Assembly: GCA_964547985.1 (NCBI GenBank)
Contig: CAZJPV010000028.1
Location: 1 to 36,911 of the forward strand
Direction of reading: 5' to 3'
DNA length: 36,911 nucleotides
DNA from: JAPLJU01 sp964547985
GTDB taxonomy: Bacteria > Desulfobacterota > Syntrophia > Syntrophales > UBA2192
Positions 15,386-23,570 of this stretch are shown piece by piece (the first letter of the stretch is position 1; the number at the start of each line of letters is the position of its first letter). Under the pieces are notes generated by a model. The model was not told the DNA's origin and searched no databases. It saw only the letters and a list, made by a program, of their open reading frames with translations. The translations under genes were made by a program, and so were the position numbers.

Positions 15386-16606
15386 CTATCGCTTGACGGC
15401 CATGAGCGCATCCAGCATCGCGTCCGTCGTGGTGATGATCTTGGTGCAGGCCTGATAGGCCCTCTGCGCCGTGATCATGTTGACGAATTCCGTGCTGAGA
15501 TCGGTGTTCGACTGCTCCAGAGAGTTTGAAATCAGACCACCCAAACCTGCCGTTGTGGGTGCATTGGTCACAGCCTGGCCGGAGAGCAGGGTTTCGCTAA
15601 AGAGATTGTTCCCTATTTTGTCCAGCTCCCAGGGGTTGGCAAAACTCGCGAGCATAACCTGGCCGAGGGCGACCGTCTGGGCATTGGTGAAGAAACCGCT
15701 CACGGTCCCGTCCTTTTCGATGGCGACACTGCGCAGGAACCCGGCGGGGTAGCCGTCCGCGTAGATGGTCCGGACCACGGAATTACTCGCATAGCCCGTC
15801 ACAGCCTCCGATGTTACACCCGTGATATCCCAGGTCAGGACACCACCCGTCCCGATGTCGGCCCCGTTTGCAGGCGCCGCGAAGGTCAAGGCCACGTCGG
15901 CCGCAGGGGCTGTGAGAATCCCGTCGGCATCAAAGACAAGCTGTGTGGCCGATTGCGCCGTGGCAGTGACGCCGTCCAGATCAGCCACGAAATCCCACGT
16001 CCCGACAGCGGCGTTCTTGGTGAAGGTAATCGAAAGGCTGTGCTGGGCCCCCAGGCTGTCGTAAACCGTCAGGGCGGAGACAAAGGTCCCAGCGGTTGCG
16101 GTGTCGGCATTGAGGTTCATGCCCGTCTGGAACTCCGTTGTCGTGGTTGGTTCGGAATGGGCGTCCCGGACGTTGATGTCCCCGACAGCGTTCGGCGTGG
16201 CGCTGAAGTAATCGTATCCCTGAACGCGATATCCGTTGGTGTCGATGATGTAGCCGTCTTCATCAACCCGGAAGGCCCCCGCCCTCGTGTAGTACCTGGA
16301 ATTCTCAGCGTCCTCCACGATGAACATTCCCTCGCCGTCGATGGCCATGTCAAGGGCGCTGCCCGTCGTTTCCAGGGCACCCTGAGTCCACTGCGTCGCG
16401 ATATCAGCAATCATGACCCCCTGGCCGACCTGAGCGCTACCGGCACCGGTGCCGGTCGTCAGGTTCTGACTCAAAACGTTTGCAAAATACATCTGCCCGG
16501 CCTTGTACCCCATCGTTTGGGAGTTGGTCACGTTATTACCGATGACATCCAACTGCCTCGATGTGGCATTGAGTCCGGTAACCGCAATATACATTGCGCT
16601 ACTCAT
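15386..16606 (-). CDS. flgE: Flagellar hook protein FlgE
   Basis: The 406-residue protein has the axial-protein ends that pack in the D0 core. The N-terminus (MYIAVTGLNATSRQLDVIGN, then NVTNSQTMGYK) carries the FlgBCEFG signature. The C-terminus includes LEQSNTDLSTEFVNMITAQR and AYQACTKIITTTDAMLDALM. The middle (about 145-320) is rich in Ala, Thr and Asp, as expected for exposed hook domains, and the FlgE-type SALTVYDSLGAQHSLSITFT stretch marks it as hook rather than rod. It is exported by the flagellar secretion system and polymerises into the hook. ATG start with GGAGG about 9 bases upstream. It is last in the fliK-flgD-flgE operon. The length is close to enteric FlgE. Confidence 0.95.
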   Translation of the reverse strand: MSSAMYIAVTGLNATSRQLDVIGNNVTNSQTMGYKAGQMYFANVLSQNLTTGTGAGSAQVGQGVMIADIATQWTQGALETTGSALDMAIDGEGMFIVEDAENSRYYTRAGAFRVDEDGYIIDTNGYRVQGYDYFSATPNAVGDINVRDAHSEPTTTTEFQTGMNLNADTATAGTFVSALTVYDSLGAQHSLSITFTKNAAVGTWDFVADLDGVTATAQSATQLVFDADGILTAPAADVALTFAAPANGADIGTGGVLTWDITGVTSEAVTGYASNSVVRTIYADGYPAGFLRSVAIEKDGTVSGFFTNAQTVALGQVMLASFANPWELDKIGNNLFSETLLSGQAVTNAPTTAGLGGLISNSLEQSNTDLSTEFVNMITAQRAYQACTKIITTTDAMLDALMAVKR

Positions 16607-16636
16607 TTTCTATAACCTCCCAGTGTATTTGATCTG

Positions 16637-17296
16637 TTAACTGCTTTCCGGTCTGACCACGGAGAGAACGTCCGAAACGGAGATCTCTCTTCCGCCAACG
16701 ATCAGATACGGCGTATCCTCACGGTAGTTGACACCGGTGACGATACCGCGCGTGATCCCGGAGACGGAAATTGGATTCCCCGCTCTGTCCGCCGCCGTCA
16801 CCTCAAAGGTGAAGTTCCCCGTGAGGCTTCCCGTGTTCGACCAGGTGACGGCATTCGTGCCGCTGCTCTGATTCTGAGATGTGATCGTATCAACGAGACC
16901 CCCCTGCTGATCATAGATCCTCACCCAGACGCGGTTGGCATCCTGCGTGAGATCATAGGACAATCCCACGGGCCCGCCGGCAGCCGTGAAGGCGTTACCC
17001 TTTAAGGTGATCTCCTTCCCGATCAGGCTGACGAGCTGGCTGTTATTCAGGGATGCCTGCCTCTGGCTGAGGGCCTTCAACTCGGTGTAGACGTTCTGCA
17101 GCTGCTCCAGGCTGGAGAACTGCGCCAGTTGCGCCGTGAATTCCGTCCCATCGAGGGGGTTCAGGGGGTTCTGATTCTTGAGCTGGGCGATGAGCATTTT
17201 CAGAAACTCCTCCTTGCCCATGATCTTGCTGGCGCTCGACGTGCTGCTTGTGCTGCCCGTCACACTCGTTGTGTCTGCGATCCACAGTCCTGCCAT
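16637..17296 (-). CDS. flgD: Hook cap / hook assembly protein FlgD
   Basis: The 219-residue protein has the N-terminal FlgD signature MGKEEFLKMLIAQLKNQNPL followed by DGTEFTAQLAQFSSLEQLQN (about 26-68). The FlgD tudor/Ig-like region (about 90-205) includes VWVRIYDQQGGLVDTI and GNFTFEVTAADRAGNPI. FlgD caps the growing hook and lets FlgE subunits assemble. A Ser/Thr-rich linker (residues 9-23) precedes the signature. It lies between fliK and flgE, the standard order. ATG start at 17296. Confidence 0.95.
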   Translation of the reverse strand: MAGLWIADTTSVTGSTSSTSSASKIMGKEEFLKMLIAQLKNQNPLNPLDGTEFTAQLAQFSSLEQLQNVYTELKALSQRQASLNNSQLVSLIGKEITLKGNAFTAAGGPVGLSYDLTQDANRVWVRIYDQQGGLVDTITSQNQSSGTNAVTWSNTGSLTGNFTFEVTAADRAGNPISVSGITRGIVTGVNYREDTPYLIVGGREISVSDVLSVVRPESS

Positions 17297-17323
17297 CTTC
17301 CTGTCCTTTCTCTCGTAATCCTT

Positions 17324-18745
17324 TTAGGCAAAAATGTTCACCAGTCTCGATTCATCGGTCTCCATGCTTCGCCGCACCTCACCGGAGTCCGCCTCCGTCC
17401 CCCGGGCATTCTGCCCGCCACTTTCGGCCTGCCTATGACCTTCCGCGGAGGAGCCACGCTCATGCAGCAGCCCCGCGAACTCATTGCCTGACCGGTCCTG
17501 CACGAGGACATCTACCCGGTCGACCTGGAGCCCCTGTTCGCTCAGGGCGTTCCTGAGCTGCGTGAGACTGGATTCGAGCACCTGCTTGACTTCATGATTG
17601 TCTGCCCGCATCAACATGCTGACCTTGTTGTCCCGGACCTGTATATCCATATCGATGGTGCCGAGCTGGGGTGGGTGAAGGGTGATAACCACCCGGCCGG
17701 ACCCGCTGCGAAGAAGGTTGCTCGCACCGTCCACGACCTGGGGGATGATGAACTGCGGCCTCAGTGGTCCTGTGTTTTCCATCACCCGGCCGGTGGCAGA
17801 TTCGGTCCGCGCCTGGAAGAGATTTGCGAACCGATCTTCCTGACGGTTCGCTCCATCGGTCGCAGATGCCTTACCCTCAGCGACGGGAGCTTTCGCGCTT
17901 TCTGCCTTGTCTTTGATATTCGTTGCATCGGATCGGGGCACTTCCGGTCGGCCTGCTTCGGTTTTTTTCTGCCCTCGAGATGCTCCCGTTTCACTAGCCT
18001 GTGTCTTGTCTGCGTTCAGAAACCCCTTTTCGGTTTTTCCCTTCTGCTGGGTGAATTCGGAAACACCGGCCAGAGATGACTTCGGCGACTTGATGCCCTG
18101 TGTGCGATTCAGCAGGGCCTCAGACGCATCGAGCTTATGTTCCGCCTGGTCCCCTTTGACGGCGACTTGGAGCTGACCCTTTCGAGACCGAAGGTTCTTA
18201 GCGTCAGCCGCTTCCCCCTTGAGCGTTTCGCTCACAGACGCCAGGGTCTGTGATTTTCCCCCGTCTTTCAGCGCCTCGGCACCCGCCTGGAGGACGGAGG
18301 CCTCCCCGCCCTTGAGTTTCTGAGCTCCCGCAAGGCCTTCGCGAAGCGCTCCCGACGTATCCGGTGATTTCGCCACTTTCCCGGCAACGACCTTCTTCTG
18401 AGACGCCGTCTTCGCTTCAGCTGCGGTTTCGGCCGGCATTTGACCTTCCAACCCGGATCGGTTCCTGATCTTACCAGCACCTTCCGCGCCTTTGGCTTTT
18501 TCCTGTACCTGCATCTTCATCTGAAGAAGTGCCGCATTTTTTTCGTTCTTCAGCGCCCCGTTGCCGCCCGTTTTTGCCACCGTCCCTGAAAGAATGTTCG
18601 CGAACGACGAGAGGTCTTCTGCGGCAGGACTTCCCTTCTTGCCGCGCGAGCCTTTCTGTGTCACGGCATTCTGCACTCCCTGAATGCCTTCCTTCAGAGC
18701 GGTCCCTCCCAGTTTTGATATAAAGGGTGTCACCATCGGGTTCAT
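17324..18745 (-). CDS. fliK: Flagellar hook-length control protein FliK
   Basis: The 473-residue protein has a long, low-complexity Lys/Ala/Gly/Ser-rich body (about 20-340), consistent with the extended molecular ruler. The C-terminal Flg_hook domain (about 345-425) includes VVITLHPPQLGTIDMDIQV, NKVSMLMRADNHEVKQVLE and LTQLRNALSEQGLQVDRVDV. FliK measures hook length and triggers the FlhB switch. The ATG at 18745 has GAGG 6 bases upstream, and a perfect sigma-54 promoter lies about 33 bases upstream. It is first in its operon. A second, different FliK-like protein is at 494-1711. Confidence 0.93.
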   Translation of the reverse strand: MNPMVTPFISKLGGTALKEGIQGVQNAVTQKGSRGKKGSPAAEDLSSFANILSGTVAKTGGNGALKNEKNAALLQMKMQVQEKAKGAEGAGKIRNRSGLEGQMPAETAAEAKTASQKKVVAGKVAKSPDTSGALREGLAGAQKLKGGEASVLQAGAEALKDGGKSQTLASVSETLKGEAADAKNLRSRKGQLQVAVKGDQAEHKLDASEALLNRTQGIKSPKSSLAGVSEFTQQKGKTEKGFLNADKTQASETGASRGQKKTEAGRPEVPRSDATNIKDKAESAKAPVAEGKASATDGANRQEDRFANLFQARTESATGRVMENTGPLRPQFIIPQVVDGASNLLRSGSGRVVITLHPPQLGTIDMDIQVRDNKVSMLMRADNHEVKQVLESSLTQLRNALSEQGLQVDRVDVLVQDRSGNEFAGLLHERGSSAEGHRQAESGGQNARGTEADSGEVRRSMETDESRLVNIFA

Positions 18746-18777
18746 GGCATACCTCGATCGTTTTGACTTCAGGGAGG

Positions 18778-18793
18778 AGCAACGCGTGTGCCA
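18778..18793 (-). promoter_or_regulatory. Sigma-54 promoter for fliK-flgD-flgE
   Basis: On the minus strand it reads TGGCAC-ACGCG-TTGCT, a full match to the -24/-12 consensus with correct spacing. Transcription should begin near 18767, about 20 bases ahead of the fliK ATG, leaving room for the GAGG ribosome site. One of the NtrC-type regulators in this window is the likely activator. Confidence 0.88.
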
Positions 18794-18866
18794 TCCCTTC
18801 GATATTAAAATTTATTAGTAATATTCGATAGATAGAAAATGACCGCTGGCCGATCAGCCCTGCAAA

Positions 18867-18881
18867 AGGCAAAAGTTGCCT
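18867..18881. promoter_or_regulatory. Possible activator-binding palindrome upstream of the fliK promoter
   Basis: AGGCAA-AAG-TTGCCT is a perfect 6-base inverted repeat with a 3-base centre, located about 75-90 bases upstream of the -24 element. That is the usual distance for an NtrC-family enhancer site. I did not find the same motif near the other promoters. Confidence 0.35.
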
Positions 18882-19090
18882 ATCGATTCGCGGAGGGGCC
18901 GTAAAAAAAATACCCGCCATCCAAGAGAAAAAAAGTGCAGACGGGCTGTTGCTTCTGGTCATTAGAACGGGCTTCTTCCTGCGAACAGACGGCATTTGTC
19001 GCAACCTTCGGTTACTCCCCGGCAAGGAATGGTTCGTCATGATTTAGCCCCCCGGCGGGATCGCCCCCGGTGACCTCCCTGACTTTTTAT

Positions 19091-19305
19091 CAGGCTGTTC
19101 AAAAAGGGCCGGATGCAAGACGCCCGATGACCCGTGGATGGTGATTGGTGGTTGGTGATTAGCGTTTCTTGGAAATATTTATTTTTCTCACCACTCATCA
19201 CTCCTCACTCACCACTATCCTTTAAACTGACCCCTATATTAGGGGCGTACGTTGAGCGACGAGGAGCAAGGGCAACGAGGCAGACGGTTATTTTTCAACA
19301 GCCTG
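19091..19305. repeat. Intergenic repeat element with inverted ends, apparently split by a low-complexity insert
   Basis: The ends CAGGCTGTTCAAAAAG (19091-19106) and its near-complement (19290-19305) form an inverted repeat with one mismatch in the core 14 bases. The flanking interior (GATGCAAGACGCCCGATGA... and GGGGCGTACGTTGAGCG...) resembles, from memory, a non-coding element common in delta-proteobacterial genomes. A tract at about 19135-19212, made of GGTGATTGGTGG-type words and their complement, sits in its middle. No ORF or transposase is present. Confidence 0.6.
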
Positions 19306-19310
19306 TCTCG

Positions 19311-19343
19311 AAAAAAAGGGCCTTGCGATGTATCGCAAGGCCC
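19311..19343 (-). terminator. Rho-independent terminator of the flgB-motE-like operon
   Basis: On the minus strand GGGCCTTGCGAT pairs with ATCGCAAGGCCC (19318-19343) around a tiny loop and is followed by seven Ts (19311-19317). It lies about 34 bases after the stop of the motE-like gene. This is the best terminator in the window. Confidence 0.93.
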
Positions 19344-19376
19344 GAAGGAGAAGGAGGTGTGATGAACAAGGTATCC

Positions 19377-20000
19377 TTAGTTCTGTTCTCCCTGTGGTTT
19401 CGACGACTGGGTGATCTCCCGCGTAATCTCGGCGGCTTTTTGAGGGCTGATGTGGCCCCAGACGGCCCCGGCTTTCTTGCTCTTCATGTTCATGATGATG
19501 CCGGCCGCGGTTTTCTTGTCCAGCTTTTCCAGCATGGGGCCCGCCTGTGCCGGCGGCGTCGACGCAAAAACACTGGCCAGGTCCCTGTATCGCTTGTCTT
19601 CAAAATCCTTCGAATGCTCCAGAAGACCCGTTAATTTCTCTTCGAGTCCTTTGAGTGTCTCTATCTTGAGCGACACCTCGTGCTTGAGGCTCAACAGTCT
19701 TTTTTCTTCCTCTTTCAGGGCCGCCTCCCGGATCATCAGTTGACGCTCTCTGTCCTGAAGCGAGGAAAGCAGCTTCCGCTCCTTGGCAAGAGGATCCGCC
19801 GTTGCGTCCTTCGCATCGGCACTGCCCGCAACGGCGGCGGGAGCCTCCGCCATCGCCCGGTCGGCATTCAAGAAAATGGAATTCGCGGATCCCGCCTGAT
19901 GAAAGACACCCGCCAGTGCGAGTATCTTCACGGCAACAAATGCCACCAGGAGGATCTCAAGACCGATGATCCATTTCTTCACGTGACTCTTTTTTCCCAT
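19377..20000 (-). CDS. MotE-like flagellar protein (MgtE N-domain-like)
   Basis: The 207-residue protein has an N-terminal membrane anchor (about 10-30). A predicted coiled coil follows (about 72-130, rich in Lys, Glu and Leu). The C-terminal helical domain (about 138-195) has the MgtE_N-like pattern MLEKLDKKTAAGIIMNMKSK and AGAVWGHISPQKAAEITREI. Proteins of this kind follow fliJ in many bacteria, and the named example, rhizobial MotE, is a periplasmic chaperone for a motility protein. The product may thus act outside the inner membrane at the motor. The ATG at 20000 lies 44 bases inside the end of fliJ, so translation is coupled. It is the last gene before the terminator. The family is good; the function is by analogy. 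Confidence 0.8.
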   Translation of the reverse strand: MGKKSHVKKWIIGLEILLVAFVAVKILALAGVFHQAGSANSIFLNADRAMAEAPAAVAGSADAKDATADPLAKERKLLSSLQDRERQLMIREAALKEEEKRLLSLKHEVSLKIETLKGLEEKLTGLLEHSKDFEDKRYRDLASVFASTPPAQAGPMLEKLDKKTAAGIIMNMKSKKAGAVWGHISPQKAAEITREITQSSKPQGEQN

Positions 20001-20421
20001 GACCGATGATCCCTATCTCGTCCATCTCTTTGAATTCCTTCAACCGTCGGTCAGACCGGTAGGCCTGAAACTTCTTTTCCCTGAGTGTTTCCATGACTTT
20101 TCTTTTTTTCATCGCTTCCACGAGGGCTCTGCGTTTCTGCTCGGTTTCCGCTGCGGCCCGGCGGACGACCGAATCCTGCTCCTGCTGTTTCCGCCCCAGT
20201 TCGTGAAGATAGGAAACGAAGTTTGAAACATCGGCGGCACTCAAATCGCCGCGCTGCTTCTCCAGAAACTGCAGCAGGACGGCCCCCCGCTGGCGGGTGA
20301 TGTCTTCCAGTATCCCTTTTGCCTTCTCCAGGACCCGGACCTTCTCGGAAAACTCAAGCACCGCCTTTTCCTCGAGCATGGTCCGGTACTTCAAAAGGGT
20401 CTCCAGATTGAACCGAAACAT
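19957..20421 (-). CDS. fliJ: Flagellar export chaperone FliJ
   Basis: The 154-residue protein is almost wholly charged alpha-helical coiled coil. It starts with FRFNLETLLKYRTMLEEKA, the FliJ N-terminal signature, and includes LSAADVSNFVSYLHELGRKQ and a C-terminal KKFQAYRSDRRLKEFKEMDE that is typical of the family. FliJ is the central stalk-like subunit under the FliI hexamer and links it to FlhA. ATG at 20421 with GAGGGG about 5 bases upstream. It follows fliI closely and overlaps the motE-like gene. Confidence 0.92.
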   Translation of the reverse strand: MFRFNLETLLKYRTMLEEKAVLEFSEKVRVLEKAKGILEDITRQRGAVLLQFLEKQRGDLSAADVSNFVSYLHELGRKQQEQDSVVRRAAAETEQKRRALVEAMKKRKVMETLREKKFQAYRSDRRLKEFKEMDEIGIIGHGKKESREEMDHRS

Positions 20422-20440
20422 GGGTGCCCCTCAGCTTGGG

Positions 20441-21892
20441 TCAATGCTCTTCCTTCAATACCCTGTGGCCGGACGCTTCGTCCGCCGCACAGGATCCCAC
20501 CCGGGTCTTCACCGGCGTCTCCTCATCGAAGAGCGAAAAAAGAGCCCGCCTGCTTTCCTCGAAATTCACCCGCTCGCTGATATCCTGCCTGAGAAAAAGA
20601 TTGACCCGGTCGATCATCCGGATGGCATAATCGATCTCGGGGTTGCTTCCCTCCACATAGGCGCCGATATTGATGAGATCCTCCGCATTTTTGTAAGTCG
20701 CCATGATGTTGATGATATCATTGGCTCTCTTTCGCTGTTCCTCATCGACAACGTCGATCATGACACGGCTGACACTGTCCAGAATGTCCACCGCCGGATA
20801 ATGATTTTTCGACGCCAGCGCCCGGGAGAGCGACAGATGTCCATCGAGAATGGATCGGGCCGCGTCCGATATGGGTTCATTGAAATCATCCCCCTCGACC
20901 AGGACGTTGTAGAGACCCGTGATGCTGCCCTTCCCTTCCACGGCCCCGACACGTTCCAGGAGCTTCGGCATCAGGCTGAAAACGGAAGGCGTGTAACCCT
21001 TCGTCACCGGCGGTTCCCCCACCGACAGTCCCACTTCTCTCTGGGCCATGGCGAATCGCGTCAGGGAGTCGACCATCAGGAGGACGTCCTTTCCCTGATC
21101 TCTGAAATATTCGCCGATGGCCGTGGCCATGTAAGCGGCTCTCATCCGGATGAGGGGATGCCTGTCCGAGGTGGCCACAACGACAACCGATCGGGCCAGC
21201 CCCTCTTTGCTCAAATTTTTCTCGATGAACTCCCGGACCTCCCGCCCCCGTTCACCGATGAGAGCGATGACGTTCACATCGGCTCGCGTGTACCGCGCAA
21301 TCATGCCGAGCAGAATGCTTTTCCCCACGCCGGAGCCTGAAAAGATCCCCATCTTCTGCCCCTTGCCGCAGGAAAGAACGGCATTGACGCATCGGATACC
21401 GAGATCCATGGCCTCTGAAATGCGTCCTCTCTTGAGAGGGTTGATCGGCTCCGCGTAAAGGGGGTATTCCTCCTCCCAGGACAGGGAGCCCCTGTCATCG
21501 ATGGGATTTCCGATGCCGTCGAGGACCCGGCCGAGGAGAGCCTGACCGACTCTCACGACGGCCTTTTTCCCAAGCGAGATGATCCGGCACCCGGGTCCGA
21601 TCCCCTTCATGTCATCCAGAGGCATGAGCAGCACCTTGCCTCTCCTGAAACCTACCACCTCGGCCCTTAGGGACTTGCTTCCTCCGTCGGAGTCAATATG
21701 ACACATCTCCCCGACGAACGTGGCCGGCCCGTGACCCTCTACCATCAACCCGATGACCTCGGTCACCTTTCCATTCACCCGGATCGGGTCGAGCCGATCC
21801 AGGATCCGGTAATATCGCGTGAAGTCAAATTCCCCCGGATAGGTTTTCGAAGTGCCCTGGAGGTTATTCATCGTATCGCTACGTTCCTTCAT
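20441..21892 (-). CDS. fliI: Flagellar export ATPase FliI
   Basis: The 483-residue protein is an F1-beta-like ATPase. It has an N-terminal beta barrel (about 25-100), Walker A in IFSGSGVGKS (about 183-192), a catalytic glutamate in ALIGERGREVREF, and Walker B in DVLLMVDSLTRFAMAQREVG. The C-terminal domain includes HYPAVDILDSVSRVM. It energises unfolding and release of flagellar export substrates. The start is uncertain: ATG 21892 (overlapping fliH by 14 bases) and ATG 21871 (just after the fliH stop) both have weak ribosome sites; an upstream TTG at 21916 is less likely. Order fliH-fliI-fliJ is standard. Confidence 0.95.
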   Translation of the reverse strand: MKERSDTMNNLQGTSKTYPGEFDFTRYYRILDRLDPIRVNGKVTEVIGLMVEGHGPATFVGEMCHIDSDGGSKSLRAEVVGFRRGKVLLMPLDDMKGIGPGCRIISLGKKAVVRVGQALLGRVLDGIGNPIDDRGSLSWEEEYPLYAEPINPLKRGRISEAMDLGIRCVNAVLSCGKGQKMGIFSGSGVGKSILLGMIARYTRADVNVIALIGERGREVREFIEKNLSKEGLARSVVVVATSDRHPLIRMRAAYMATAIGEYFRDQGKDVLLMVDSLTRFAMAQREVGLSVGEPPVTKGYTPSVFSLMPKLLERVGAVEGKGSITGLYNVLVEGDDFNEPISDAARSILDGHLSLSRALASKNHYPAVDILDSVSRVMIDVVDEEQRKRANDIINIMATYKNAEDLINIGAYVEGSNPEIDYAIRMIDRVNLFLRQDISERVNFEESRRALFSLFDEETPVKTRVGSCAADEASGHRVLKEEH

Positions 21893-22571
21893 CGTCGGCA
21901 GGATTCCCCTGCACAAAGGCCTTGCCGATTTCGCTCAGTTGCTCCTCAAGCCTTGCGTCCACTTCGCCGAAGGCGGTTTCAATGAGGGTTCCACCCCTTT
22001 TGATTCCCTCATCCCTGACGAAAACGGCGCTCCGGAGACCTTCGATCTCCTTCAGGGCATCGGGGTTGACGCCGACAAGGTATTCGTAATCTTTCGGACT
22101 CACGTGGATCCGGATCCCGTCCCGGTCGGTGAGGTGCCGGATGGCCGCCTTGAGCACACTGGCAACGACATTGCGGTTCGTCCTGGCTTCCTGGTGAATG
22201 ACTTTGGCAGCGATCGAAAAGGCGAGGTCCAGAATCCTCACCTCCATCCTTTCGAGCGTCTCCCGCCGGATATACTCCAGTTCCAGGATGAGGGATACGG
22301 CCGTCTTGATGGCCTCTGAAAGTTCTCTCCGTTCTTTCGCGCTCCCGTCGGTGAAGCCTTGCTCATAGGCATCGGTTTGCGCGGATTTTATTTTTTTTTC
22401 CGTGTCCGCACGAAACTCATCCAGCCGGCTTCGTCCCTTGTGCAATCCGCGCGGCGGTGCCTGCTCAAGGGGAAAGTCACTCCGGACAAATTTGGGCGGG
22501 CCGGTGTCCGTGGATTTCAGCACCTCAACGCCGAGTTCAATGTTCCTTGATTTGATCACCCGCTTAGACAA
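21879..22571 (-). CDS. fliH: Flagellar export regulator FliH
   Basis: The roughly 230-residue protein has a variable N-terminal region with the FliN-binding type start. A long coiled coil with YEQGFTDGSAKERRELSEAI carries FliH-type small-residue periodicity. The C-terminal V1/A1-ATPase-E-subunit-like domain includes LDLAFSIAAKVIHQEARTNR and IETAFGEVDARLEEQLSEIG. FliH dimers hold FliI at the C ring and regulate its ATPase. No ATG fits. TTG at 22571 with GAGG 6 bases upstream, overlapping the end of fliG by 8 bases, is the best start; GTG at 22559 is an alternative. The C-terminal motif GGTLIETAFGEVDA is diagnostic. Confidence 0.9.
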   Translation of the reverse strand: MSKRVIKSRNIELGVEVLKSTDTGPPKFVRSDFPLEQAPPRGLHKGRSRLDEFRADTEKKIKSAQTDAYEQGFTDGSAKERRELSEAIKTAVSLILELEYIRRETLERMEVRILDLAFSIAAKVIHQEARTNRNVVASVLKAAIRHLTDRDGIRIHVSPKDYEYLVGVNPDALKEIEGLRSAVFVRDEGIKRGGTLIETAFGEVDARLEEQLSEIGKAFVQGNPADDEGT

Positions 22572-23562
22572 ACTGGTCCTCGTCTCTGCGTATGATGAGG
22601 ATTCGACCTTCCCCCTCGAGCCTCTTCGCAATCTCGAGAATGATCTTCTGACTATTTTCGACGTCGGATAGCCTCGTCGGGGGCATCATTTCGATCTCCT
22701 CCCGGATCATATCGGCGCCGCGCTTGGACATGTTCCGGTACACCTTCCCACGCGCTTCTTCATTGATCACTTTCAGGGCGCGGGCAAGATCCTCACTGCT
22801 TAATTCCTTCAAGAGCTCCTGCATCCCTCGATCGTCAATTTGCAGGAGATCGTCAAAGGTGAACATCATGCTGCGGATCTCGGCCGCCAGGTCCGGGTCG
22901 GTGCCGTCAATAGCGTTTATGATGTTGTTTTCACTGTCGCGCTTCATGTTTTTCAGGATCTCCGCCATCCTGCGGATCCCGCCGATTTCCTTGTCTCCCG
23001 CTGAACCCGTCGTGATCTCCGTCTCGAGTGTCTTCGCGACATCTTCAATCACGTCCCTGGGGACACTTTTTAGATTGGCCATTCGCCGGACCACCTCGAT
23101 CTGGGTTTCGGGCGTGAGTTGATCGAGCACATCGGCGGCTCGATCCGGCCTCAACTGGGCCAGGATGAGAGCAACGGTCTGTGGATGTTCCGTCCGTGTG
23201 AAATCCACGAGAAGCTTTGGGTCCATGTCCCGGAGCTTTTCAAAGGCGGGCATCTCATCGAGAGGGTCGTCATCAGTCTTCATGTCGTTCAGCATCCCGC
23301 CGGCATTTTCCGGACCCAAAGCCTTCATGACGATATTCCTCGCCTGGTTGACCCCGATGGAGAAGATCCCCCCTTTCTCCTTGACCAGATCACAGAACTC
23401 CCGGGATACCGCCTGAGCCTCCTTGGTGGAGATGCTCGTGATGTGACCCATGTGCTTGCCGATCCGGCGGACCTCGGCAGGCTTCATGTTCTTCATCACC
23501 TGGGTAGCGGTTTCCTCATCCAGCAGGAGGAGAAGTATGGCGGCCTTTTCTTCGTTGGTCAT
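22564..23562 (-). CDS. fliG: Flagellar motor switch protein FliG
   Basis: The 332-residue protein has all three FliG domains. FliG-N (1-90) starts MTNEEKAAILLLLLDEETAT and contacts FliF. FliG-M carries the EHPQ motif (125-128, EHPQTVALILAQLRPDRAAD). FliG-C (about 195-330) has the charged torque helix region DLLQIDDRGMQELLKELSSE and DLARALKVINEEARGKVYRN. FliG converts stator ion flow into rotation and switching. The ATG at 23562 is firmly placed by homology, yet no Shine-Dalgarno sequence lies upstream: the preceding 40 bases are a degenerate short repeat (see 23571-23757). How it is translated is unclear. Confidence 0.97.
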   Translation of the reverse strand: MTNEEKAAILLLLLDEETATQVMKNMKPAEVRRIGKHMGHITSISTKEAQAVSREFCDLVKEKGGIFSIGVNQARNIVMKALGPENAGGMLNDMKTDDDPLDEMPAFEKLRDMDPKLLVDFTRTEHPQTVALILAQLRPDRAADVLDQLTPETQIEVVRRMANLKSVPRDVIEDVAKTLETEITTGSAGDKEIGGIRRMAEILKNMKRDSENNIINAIDGTDPDLAAEIRSMMFTFDDLLQIDDRGMQELLKELSSEDLARALKVINEEARGKVYRNMSKRGADMIREEIEMMPPTRLSDVENSQKIILEIAKRLEGEGRILIIRRDEDQFV

Positions 23563-23570
23563 AACAATAT

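Larger units (their letters stand above)
18746..19310. other. Long intergenic region between the motE-like gene and fliK
   Basis: No gene is visible here. From right to left it contains the terminator of the flgB operon (19311-19343, just outside), a repeat element bounded by inverted ends (19091-19305), about 200 bases with no identified feature, a palindrome (18867-18881) and the sigma-54 promoter of fliK (18778-18793). The stretch 18800-18840 is AT-rich. Confidence 0.7.

Noticed and set aside
18471..19040. Minus-strand open frame of 189 codons over the fliK upstream region
   Set aside because: It covers the sigma-54 promoter and the start of fliK in another frame, and its translation has no protein-like features.
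18841..19090. Possible cyclic di-GMP (GEMM) riboswitch in the fliK upstream region
   Set aside because: The hallmark GACGCAAAGC-type core and receptor pattern are not present on either strand, and the region is mostly upstream of the predicted fliK transcription start.
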